Part shown: piece by piece, positions 1-9,600 of the stretch
Layout: every line of letters starts with the position of its first letter
How positions within the stretch are numbered: position 1 is the first letter of the stretch
Assembly (NCBI GenBank): GCA_020091685.1
Contig: CM034609.1
Coordinates: forward strand, 16,814,204-16,878,203
DNA length: 64,000 bases
Direction of reading: 5' to 3'
Source: Lutjanus erythropterus
Taxonomy: Eukaryota > Chordata > Actinopteri > Lutjaniformes > Lutjanidae
Position numbers and translations under genes: made by a program
The notes under the pieces: model-generated
What the model saw: only the letters and a program-made list of their open reading frames with translations
The model's database searches: none
Told to the model about the DNA's origin: nothing

Positions 1-426
1 ATGCGGACCTGTGCGTCTGAGAGGCCATTCCTGCCTTATTACTCTACTGCAGAGCAGCTTGCAAAAACACAGGCCGAGTCCACGCATCTCGGGCCACAGA
101 GACAAAACGAGCCGTGCACTCAGCAGCTGCCAACACACACGTCACCACCCTCCTCACAACCCCAGGAACATACACATTGTTCACAGCCTGTGCAGGTCTC
201 TCACACGACATCTGCTGAGTTAGTGCCCTCAACATCACCAGATGAGCCTGTATCATCACATTTGCCAGTTCAGACAGTGCGGCCAGCAGCGACGCCACCG
301 TCCACACAGACTGAGCCCACATTTGCCTCTGAATCACCTACAGATCCTCTCAGGCAAAGAGAATCCAGTGAGTCTGAGAAACGCACACTGCCACATCCTT
401 CTACACTGGACAGTGAACCAGTGTGA
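1..426 (+). CDS. 3'-terminal coding exon of an unidentified gene (5' part outside window)
   Basis: The frame is open from the window edge to a TGA at 424-426, giving about 141 codons. The peptide is rich in Ser, Thr, Pro, Gln and Glu, low in hydrophobic residues, and looks like a disordered C-terminal tail. No domain, signal or membrane segment is visible. The stop is followed by AT-rich DNA resembling a 3' UTR, with an ATTAAA at 1236-1241, which supports the + strand reading. I do not recognise the gene. Known 17q25 neighbours of GAA and TBC1D16 (CCDC40, CARD14, SGSH, EIF4A3) do not obviously end this way. The open frame could be chance in a C-rich stretch. Confidence 0.5.
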   Translation: MRTCASERPFLPYYSTAEQLAKTQAESTHLGPQRQNEPCTQQLPTHTSPPSSQPQEHTHCSQPVQVSHTTSAELVPSTSPDEPVSSHLPVQTVRPAATPPSTQTEPTFASESPTDPLRQRESSESEKRTLPHPSTLDSEPV

Positions 427-1260
427 ACTGAACCAGAGTCAGGTGGACCCAGCACAGACGGGAGCATTTCCTTCGAGAGTGAGCGGACACAAGTGGGACT
501 GAGTTGCTGTGTCATGAGCTGGTGAGGACCAGGCCTGCAGTGCCTGGGATCCACTGCCGGGCCAGCAGCTGCATCCTTAGTTAAGTGCCTTCTGCTCACC
601 TGGGTTCAAATGTTCTCCGACAGAACCGTCCACAAACCTGCCTCGAGGAAGTCGGTTAACCAACAGGGTGTTGTTGGTATTATCTTGTAGCAGGACTTTT
701 TTTTATTCTTTAATGGCATGTCCAAAAAAAAAGTTTGTCCCAGAAATATTTGGCCTCTATTGTGGAAAACATGTCTGGATATTGAACACTTGGGTAGTTT
801 TATTGTGCAATGTTGTATTTCTCAGTGAGCCTGTTCACTGCACAGATACTGTATATATATTTTTGTATAGACTGATTCAGAATTTGGATCATCAACGATA
901 AATCATTTAATGTGGCCGGCGTGCCTTTTGTTTTTTTTAAAAAAGAAGAAACTATCACTGTGCTGTGTGGGTACAGGTGTTTAAAATTGACTATGCTAAA
1001 TGTGCTTGATTCCAGTTAATGCTGCTAGACTGCTTCTCTTTTGTCAATCAAGACTATTGTGCTGACTCAGCAAGAGTGGACTGTTCCAAAGGGTGTTCAG
1101 GGTGGCCTCTGAACACAGTGGGTAATTTTATTCTCATGCGATTATGCAGTCAAAGATGAGTTTATAGGTCGGGCTGCAGAACTCTCATGTATAATAATTT
1201 TTCAAGGGTGTCAAAATGAAGTCAAGGACTTGCACATTAAATTCTATTTTTTTTATACGA
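427..1260 (+). other. Putative 3' UTR of the first gene, with poly(A) signal
   Basis: The segment runs from the stop codon at 424-426 into T-rich and A-rich DNA. It has ATTAAA at 1236-1241 followed by a T run and GT-rich sequence at about 1265-1310, the usual order for a cleavage and polyadenylation site. No long open frame is present. The call depends on the upstream exon being real. Confidence 0.4.
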
Positions 1261-1460
1261 AGACTTTGCTTGTTGGTTGATTGCTGTATCTGAAGGTGGG
1301 GATTGGGAAGATATGGAGTTTTCAAGTACAGTCAGTTTCTAATAGATTTGACTTGAAAATACTTTCATTTATAGGTGCTCAAAGCAGCTGGTATGCACTG
1401 AATTGTCTTCTCGTACACTACTGGACCGATCTGCCTATTTTTCTCATTTTTGGCAGCAAC

Positions 1461-1710
1461 TCAAGAATTCACATGCAAATTATAATGAAATTACACACAA
1501 ATATTTAAAAGGATAAAATCGAGGTGAAGGCATTTATTTACTGTGACGTGTAATGCTTCTTCCTCAGTCCTCTGCACTCCTCTGTAAAAACGGCATATTT
1601 CTCACTGGAAATTATTCACTAGAATCACACATGTATAGTGATAACTTTCATCAAAAATACACTTAATTTCTTTTATTAAATTCCTTCAAAATCTCAGGTC
1701 AATATCGTGG
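1461..1710. repeat. Interspersed repeat copy (sister of 57291-57565)
   Basis: It shares long imperfect identity with 57291-57565. Shared stretches include TCAAGAATTCA, AGTCCTCTGCACTCCTCTGT, GAATCACACATGT and TTTTATTAAATTCC, all in the same order. No coding capacity is seen. The family name is not known from the sequence alone. Confidence 0.6.
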
Positions 1711-2049
1711 TAGGTTCCATATCAAAATGTTCAGTCTTCATTACGTACATTTTATGGGTCTGTTATTTTATTGACTGGTTGCTTTGTTTTATACAACCCT
1801 TGAAAGCTGAATTCTCACTCGTCTTAATCACTGCTAGCAGCTGCAAGTGATCGACAACTGCTTCAGTTTGAAATCTTGTTCCAGCTCGGGACAACGTATG
1901 TGGAGGTCATTCACTTCCACTGTTTGGGAGATTCAGCAGTGTTTTGTGGACGAAACCCAACCCTCAGTCGGTGTGAGGGTGAGTTTAATACCATAACTGG
2001 CTTCCTGCTCACAATGAATATGACTGTTTGATGCTTGGCGACTGAAAAA

Positions 2050-3022
2050 CAGTGGTGGACAAAGTACTCAACCCCAGTACTTGAATCAAAGTATAGATAC
2101 TCCTGGTCAAATATTACCCTACTACAAGTGAAAGTTGCTCAATCAAAATTTTACTTGAGTTAAAGTACTGGAGTTCTTGTTTTTAAAAATACTTAAGTAT
2201 TCAAAAGTACAAATTACAAAGTACATTTTCTAATATCAATACATGCTGTATTGTTTTCATGATGCATTTACAGAAGCTTGTAACTCTGAAACCATCTAAT
2301 GATGCACTGACCTGCTTGTAGAACCACTCTGCTACACAAAGTCTATAGAAACACCAATAAAAACTTCAGGATAGAAATGCAATCAAAAACACAAAGGACA
2401 GCTATTGTCATTTTCTGATGTAACTGTATTAAAATCACATAACATTAGATTGAAGCCGACTGTAAGGAGTTCTCCAAGTCTGTTAAATAACTGAGATTTC
2501 TTTCTGTCTTCAGAGGCAGTATATACATGAATTATGTGGTATTTTTCACTCCGAGAAAAACAATCCAAAATGGACGTGGAATAATTAATAATTATAATAA
2601 CATCTTGAGATTTAATTTTGTCTTTCTCCTGCCGTCACAATTACCGCTTTTTGTTTGAATGAAAGAGGGAGAGCTTGCTTGTGCTTGTTAGTGCGCCTGG
2701 ACATGTTTCTGCTTTTACATCAGTCCCATTTGAGAGGAGCTACTGTGATTGGTTTCCCTCTGTGAGGAACACAGCATGTGACCAATTGCATTTTAGAAAA
2801 GAAAAAAAAAACAGCTGACTTCAAAGCTTAGTCGAAAAGTAACAACAACCTTTCTAGAAATGTAGTGGAGTCAAAAGTACAATATTTGTCTTTGAAATGT
2901 AGTGGAGTGAAAGTCAGAAGTTTCAAAAAAAAAAAAAAAAAACTCAAGTAAAGTACAGATACTCAAAAAATGTACTTAAGTACAGTACTCAAGTAAATGT
3001 ACTTCACTACTGCCCACCACTG
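2050..3022. mobile_element. Non-autonomous hAT-type DNA transposon (MITE-like, 973 bp)
   Basis: The element starts CAGTGGTGG and ends CCACCACTG, a perfect 9-bp terminal inverted repeat. It is flanked by identical 8-bp direct repeats CTGAAAAA at 2042-2049 and 3023-3030. An 8-bp target-site duplication with CAGTG-like ends is the mark of hAT transposons. Both subterminal regions carry repeated AAGTAC/TACTT/ACTCAAGTA motifs, candidate transposase-binding sites. No transposase frame is present, so it would need an enzyme supplied in trans. A poly(A) tract lies at about 2925-2942. It ends some 400 bp upstream of the SAMD9-like promoter region. Confidence 0.9.
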
Positions 3023-3431
3023 CTGAAAAAGTAAGTGTCAGCACTTCCACCATTTTGTAGAATGACCCTTAGATATTATTCCGCACATAATATCTGTGTA
3101 ACTTTTGAAACCAAAGTAGTTTCTTTTTTCCTGCCTTTTTCTTTTATTGTTTCTCCTTTTCAGCGCAGGACTTTTAAATAGCATATGATCAACTTTCAAT
3201 ATGATTGTACCGCTATTTCTAGGTATATTTGAATATGTTTAATTTGACTCATCATTGCAGACTTCTTGACTGTATCATTAAAAAGCGCTACATTTGTCCA
3301 TGAAATAGTTTTTTGAGTTCTGGATGTTGTCACGTGAGGCTCGGTTTACTCTTGACTGACTGTGGGGTGTCCACTCCTTTCTGAGTCAGTGCAGTTAGAG
3401 GGGGTACGTGGGTACTCGGATCAGTTTCAAC

Positions 3432-3443
3432 AAAAACGAAACT
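3432..3443 (+). promoter_or_regulatory. Candidate interferon-stimulated response element (ISRE)
   Basis: The 12 bases AAAAACGAAACT match the ISRE core GAAANNGAAACT with one mismatch at the first base. An inverted half-site AGTTTC lies at 3423-3428, giving an AGTTTC(n9)GAAACT arrangement. The site lies about 140 bp upstream of the first splice donor (3581) of the SAMD9-like gene, where an interferon-responsive promoter element would be expected. SAMD9 and SAMD9L are interferon-inducible in mammals. Function here is inferred. Confidence 0.5.
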
Positions 3444-3454
3444 CTGAGCTGAGC

Positions 3455-3580
3455 ATGCGCAGTACGGGCAGCCAAACTCGTCGGGGGGCCTTCAGACCGA
3501 AAAGAGTGAAAGCTCAGAAACACAGCAGTTCCGCGTTTCGATGACCGCGTCCCACACGTTTCACTGCTGGGTCTTCTAAG
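3455..3580 (+). other. Non-coding exon 1 of the SAMD9-like gene (5' end approximate)
   Basis: A strong donor, CTAAG|GTAAGA, lies at 3580/3581 at the end of a locally GC-richer stretch. The first base of the transcript cannot be fixed. A 12-codon upstream ORF (ATG at 3541, TAA at 3577-3579) fits wholly inside the exon. Another frame from an ATG at 3454 runs to a TGA at 3542-3544. The exon joins to the 3' exons only by inference from donor and acceptor positions. Confidence 0.45.
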
Positions 3581-6500
3581 GTAAGAACAGTGGTCGCCTT
3601 TTTATCGGTTTTGGTGGATTAACGGGTTTCATCTTATTCATAATTAGCTATGATGCTGAAATACAAAATACATCAAAAACAGCAGGTCATTTACCAAAAA
3701 TCTCTAAAAAAAAAAAACATGCTACCAGTCCACCACTAAATGGCAGACAGGGAAACTGATGAAGAATTAAGATACTAAATAACCAGATATTTTCTTCAGG
3801 AATTGATGGAGTCCAAAGGAGAGCTAAAATGTGCATGACACATGGCTCTAAATGAATGGTAATGTTACTGTGTCTGCTAGGTTTGTAAATCTGTCGGTTG
3901 TTAACAAGCAGGAACAGATTATCGGTCAACACTGGCCTATCACAGTTATATCTCTCTATTACCAGATGAATATCGTCCATAATAGAATCAATCAATTATT
4001 TACATTAATCGTCAACTATTTTGATAACCAATTAATCAGTAATTTTACAACAAGAAAAGTTAAAATTCTGTGATTCCAGCTTTCTAAATGTGAAGAGTTT
4101 TTTGGGCTTTTTAGTCTTCTATGACAGTGAACTGAATGCCTTTGGGCTGTGAGCAAAACAAAACAATTGAGAACGTCACCTTAGGCTTAGAAGAAACACT
4201 GAACAACCTTTTTCAGTATTTTATAGTCCAAACAGCCATTAATCAAGTAATCGGTCATTTTTTTCTCAATTAATCATCTATGAAAATAATATATAATAAT
4301 ATATGATTTCACAGATTATGTAAAAAAAATCAATTTGAATTCTGCTATTATACTTAGGCAAGGTACAAAGCAGTTAATGTGAAAAGACCTTAAATCATCC
4401 ATCACTGTTCACCTGATCTGAACCTTTCTCATTTGCAAATGTGCATGAGCTGCAGTTTATAGTAATTTATTTCTTAAATATAAACGGATTATCTAATTGC
4501 TGTTGGCCATGAATTACTGGTATCATTTTAAAAGGGAAAATCCATATTCTGCATCCCTGCTAATAACTTTGCCACACCTTAAAATGCAATGTCAGTGTTC
4601 ACACACAGCTGCCCCCTAATGGCCAAAACAAATGTTATTTTGTAGTTTTAAACATCACATGCTTAACTCCACCCCAGCCCAAGCTTACAATTAACTTTAA
4701 TAATTAACCTTAACCCTTTTATAATAATTGGATATGTATTAGTTTGACAACTGTATGCTGTACTGAATATGTGCCATGGTTGAACTACAACTTGAAAGTA
4801 ACTTCCTTGTTTTTATTCCTTATTTTTGAGAAACATTTACATTTTTATTTATTAAATTAGGTCAAGAAAACTTAAGAAACGTAACATTCACACACCCACA
4901 CGTGTGTTCACTTATCACATTCATGCAGGGATACAGATAGAGGCACAGTAATGCATATTGACTTAACTTGCTGCACTGTATCAGTAAAATTTTGTCAAAA
5001 CCCATGAGTTTACTAATTGTACTTCCAAGCAGTAACTGTTGACTTGTAGCATAAATTCTGAGTTTATTTGCTGTGGTGCCCTTGCCAGCTTTGCATTTCA
5101 GTGAGTGGGTTTTTTTCTCTTTCTTTTTTTCTCTATACTCTGTGATACTCTCTCACCCAGATGTGCTCCCATATATTGATTGATTTAATGTTAACTGGTA
5201 CTCGGTTGTACTGATGAGATTTGGTCAGTACCAGTAAAAGTGCCACGTTCAGCATCCAACTCTACCTGCCAAACTCTTAATTAAGTGATGTCTGAGAGTT
5301 GCTCCTTCCAGCCGCCTGCTGTTTTGACACCTTGACTGTCATGTAAACTGTATTTCCTCCCTCTTGCCCCTTTCAATTTGACCCTTTTGATCCTGTCAGT
5401 TGTGTCTGTTACACTGTGTGTAGATGTAAATGCCTTCGCTCCTTCCTTTTTGCATCATTAGCAATTTCATGCAATCTGATCACTGCTTCCCCATCCTTCG
5501 ATGGCCCTGGTTTTAAGGATGAAAGTATTTCACTTCCTTTTCTCTGGGTCAACTCACTGACTCAGATTAGCTCTGTCTGTCAAATTCACTAGTTTGTTGG
5601 CATACTTTAATAAACACACCACTACAGCAAATTAATTTTTTTTTTTTTTTCTTCAACTGTGGGTGTTAATTTTGGACCCTGCACACCAAAACAAACAAAA
5701 AACTGCATTGAATATGACGACAGTAAAAATGAGTAGTTGAAATCATAAAAGATAAAACAAGTAGGGATGGCACTATACCAATAACACAACCTTTAATATT
5801 GGCTGATACCAATACCAATCAATGTCATCTTTTTCTTTGTCTTAAACAACTGAGCTGTTAATAATACATCTGTAGGGTGCACTTTTCGCACACAGAACTT
5901 CTAGCAGCACTTCTGATTGGTGAAAAAATTCAAATTGAAATAAACTGCATAAAACTGTATAAATTGCACTCAGCTGTTCATGTTTTTCTTCTTTGAGCTT
6001 GAAATATGTTCACTAGAGCTGTGACAGTATGGAATTTTTTCTCACTGCAATGAAATAGCGGGATCATGGTTTGCTGTGACTACCCAAAATAGTAACATTT
6101 TACTGGACTTAATTGAGGGATACTGTCATAAGAGCACTGTATTGGTGAGGGAGAGTGAGTAGCTGGTTGCTAGCAAATGTGAGTCTGGCGGTAAATGTAC
6201 AGTACAGGTTACAGTGTGTCAGTTAATAAACAGTGCAGCATCTCGTTTGACCAAATCTGTTTGTTTTGCTTTGTGCTACAGCTAAAAGAGAAGAACCCAG
6301 AGGAACCAATTAAAACATGAAATTAGAGTTGCAGAATTTCTGTGCCTTTATTTATGTAAACATGAATTATTATTATATTATATTATAATTATCATACTAT
6401 TTCGACAACACAGGGTATGCCGAACCGGGGAGGTCTCTGAACATCCTGTATTGATTGGGTTTGGGACACATACACATTCTGTTACACCCCCAAGAACTAA

Positions 6501-6634
6501 AGCTATCTGTTATTCCAGTTTCACAAGGTTTGTCAAGATACATGACCCTGTGTGCCAATTTCATGTCCCATATATTTATCTATATGCGAGATGATGAAGG
6601 ACTGAATGTAACTGTATTATGTTTTCTTTTGCAG
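3581..6634 (+). other. Intron 1 of the SAMD9-like gene, AT-rich with old repeats
   Basis: No coding exon was found. It includes a reverse copy of a widespread repeat (3985-4290), repeat-like fragments near 5765-6130, and a poly(T) at about 5637-5650. It ends in TTCTTTTGCAG at 6624-6634, a good acceptor. The rest is anonymous AT-rich DNA. Confidence 0.45.
3985..4290 (-). repeat. Interspersed repeat, reverse copy of the family at 31462 and 53505
   Basis: Read in reverse, it carries GATTAATTGAGAAAAA, a CAGTAAACT-like segment and ATCAAAATAGTTGACGATTAAT, in the same order as the forward copies at 31462-31725 and 53505-53776. It is old and diverged, with no coding capacity. Confidence 0.6.
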
Positions 6635-6655
6635 ATGGAAGGTGATGATATATAA
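6635..6655 (+). promoter_or_regulatory. Upstream ORF 1 in exon 2 of the SAMD9-like leader
   Basis: The first bases after the acceptor at 6634 are ATGGAAGGTGATGATATATAA, which begins a six-codon ORF ending 35 bases before the true start. Together with the start-stop at 6671 and the ORF in exon 1, it gives the leader several decoy starts. Upstream ORFs usually lower translation of the main frame; the effect here is inferred. Confidence 0.55.
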
Positions 6656-6670
6656 ACACCAAAGTTAATA

Positions 6671-6676
6671 ATGTGA
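6671..6676 (+). promoter_or_regulatory. Minimal start-stop upstream ORF (ATGTGA)
   Basis: ATG is followed directly by TGA, 14 bases before the main ATG at 6691. Start-stop elements are known to hold ribosomes and depress downstream initiation. The preceding context (AATA) has A at -3. It lies within the 60-base second exon. Confidence 0.5.
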
Positions 6677-6690
6677 CAACAAGAGAAATC

Positions 6691-9600
6691 ATGGGTGAGT
6701 ACAATGACAGCTTAGTTTTTATGAGATGTCCTTTTCTTCAGGACTTGCAAGCGGTATAGTAGTTGGAACTGTGTGCAGTTATATAATGATTTTTCTTCCC
6801 AACATTATATTATGAATCATAAATTGGTCTTCTATCGGAGATTTGATATGCATATGGAGGAACACTATAATCACAATAATCTAATTATCATCTCCTATCA
6901 TGAATAACACCCACACACACTTAAAAAAAAATCTTACTTTGACTAATTTAAAGCTGCACCAGTCATTATTTTGATATTAACAATGAGTCAAAGGATGATA
7001 TGCAATGTTAACTCGTGGGCTCACTTGGTGACAAAGCCACATTCATCACTCTGCAGTTCCCCTCAACTATATGGAGCATTTTAGCACTTTCAGCACATTG
7101 CTTTGGTTTTACATACCAGAACTGTTTGCTGTTTTGGTTCAGTGGTGCTGTTCATTCTCATTAATCTTATTTCCAGCTATTTCCACAATGAAGATGCTCT
7201 CAGCTAAAACATTTTGATAGTATAGTATAGCTCTGATTAAGCCACTGTACACGACCTGACAGATGTTGATCGAACTCTGTTACAGCTCTGTTACTGTCTC
7301 TGTTGGTGGATCAGAGGCAAAACAAAACTGAACCCCTATTCTGCCTCTATACCTTTTACACGGATGATGAGGCAGAATAAAGGTGCAATATTCCTGCCTT
7401 AAACAGGGGGCTAAAGATGGTGAGGGAGACAGACTAGTTATCAGCAAAAATAAAGGTAATACATTTACAACACAAAATACTAAAGGATAGCGCGTTCTAA
7501 TGCCATGCCAGAGCTCACTGAGGCAAGGTACAGCCAGGCTAGAGCACCTCTTGTATTTCATGTCATTTTGCATTTCCTGACGGGTTAGTTCTTGGTTAAT
7601 AGATGTCAGCTATAAAAAGCAAAATTATCAGAAACTGACATCCCGAGTGGAGACCAGACCAAAGATACCTGGATGGCCAGAACCACAAGTTAGCATTGCT
7701 GTGTTTTGGCTGGACTTAATTAGGAATTAATGGACTTAGGTCCAAGTGCCCAGCAGACAAGTTGGAAAGTATTGAAATTCAAAATAACACATTTTTGTTT
7801 TTTGACTTTTCATGGGATAGACAAAATAGAAGCATTACAATTTTGTCCAAGTTTGAAGTATGTGCTAAGACCAATCATCTCTAAATTTGCAAACTGCAAG
7901 TATGCGTATAGTGTAGTACAGAACTGTAGTGCTTCTCTGATTCTGTTATTTATAATCAAACCTGTTGTTTTTTTCTGTATTTCCTGCTATACAGCTGACA
8001 AACCTGACCAGACACCCAACAGTTGGACTGAATCTCAAGTAAGCACCTGGCTAAGATCTTTTGGAGTGAAAGAGAATTACATAGAGAAGCTCTATGAAGA
8101 GGAGGTAGATGGACAAATCCTTCTGACACTGAATGAGGACTTTTTGAAGACAAAGATTTGCATGAAATCAGGGCCTGCTCATTTGATTATTCAAAAGAGA
8201 GATGAGCTCATCAATTCCAAGCAAAGGTCTCAGGAGAAGGAAAAGAACAGCAGTGGCAAAAAAACAAAGTTGGAGCAAAAAGACAATCAGAAATCAGCTC
8301 GATGTCTTCCTACAACAAGTGAAAGTCCTCCAGCACAGACTCCTGAAAGAGATCAAGATGTTCCCTTACTTGAGAGACAAACAGCTCAGGAACACTGTGT
8401 GTTCACTTCAAAAGAAGACTGCAGACCAAGACCATTTGATCAAGAAGGGATTGATTTCATATATGTAAAGCACAGAGTCCTGCAACCTGAATCAGGTGCT
8501 TTTAATCTGATATCGCCATGCCATGAATTTAAGTCTTTTTCTGTAGCTGCTACATTGGAGCGCACAAGACTCCAAGCTAAGTTTGCCAAAGAGGTTCTTA
8601 AATTTGCAATTGGCTGTATGAATATCAGATCAAATGGCACAATACACTTCGGTGTGATGGACAGCAAGGAGGATGCAGGATATGTCCATGGTGAGATAAT
8701 TGGCATCCCTGTAAACGAGAAAGACATTTACGTAGATGCTTTGGACTACATTGAAAGGAGTGTCTCCTCTGACAAGGAACATGTACGACAGTGTGTGCGG
8801 CCACCAAGGTTCATTGAGGTTATGGATCAAGAAGGCACAGAAAAGAGGTATGTGGTAGAGGTTGACATTGTGCCTTCCTTAAGTATTGTAAAGAGCAAGG
8901 TGTATGCAGTTCGGTTACCAAATTTCAAAGAGTCAACTAACAAAGTAGAATTCGAGAAAGAAACAATTCTGCGGAGGGTTGGTTCAAAAACAGAACCAGT
9001 GAGTGACAAAGACCTAAGTGACTTTTACCAGCGAGTCAAAGATCGGGATGCCCACAGAGAAGAAGCAGAGAAAAATCAGTTCTTCTGTGCCCCAGACATG
9101 TGCAAAGACCTTGGGAGGAAACTCACAATGCTAATGACAAGTGGGAAGAAATTTATCGAAAAGGAGAAATGGTTCATACTCGTCACAAACAAATTCAAAC
9201 CTGATGACCTTTGCAACATTGACTGGTTGCTGAACATGAACATATTCTGTGTGTTTGACTTTGACCCAGACTCAAAGATATCGGGTCTTTGCAGTAGATA
9301 CCTTGAGCATCTTGCTGCAAACATGCATTCACTGCAGAGCTACAGGATATCTGGTGACATGAGCATCAAAGAATTCATAAGCCACTTACATCTGTTCGAG
9401 CAAACTAGCTGGATCTTTTGTAATGGCAGGACTGACTTCAAAGGAAATGAGACTCCATGTGATGAAATGACTTGGATCAAGACAAAAATGACTTTCCTGC
9501 GGGAATCTGTGTCTCTGATCTGTAAACAAATCTTGCCTAAAGGGACTTTCCAGGTCCTTTTTCTTCTCACATCACCAGTTGAGAAACCACTCTTGCACAC

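Noticed and set aside
3329-3338. GTCACGTGAG as a TFEB-type lysosomal CLEAR site
   Set aside because: It fits the motif with one mismatch, but it lies next to the SAMD9-like gene, nearly 12 kb from the gaa start, so a link to gaa is not supported.
7730-7994. N-terminal extension of the SAMD9-like protein from ATG 7730
   Set aside because: The SAM-family N terminus begins only at the ACAG acceptor (7994/7995), and the ATGG|GTGAGT donor at 6694 gives a clean Met-Ala start. The extra residues are intron.
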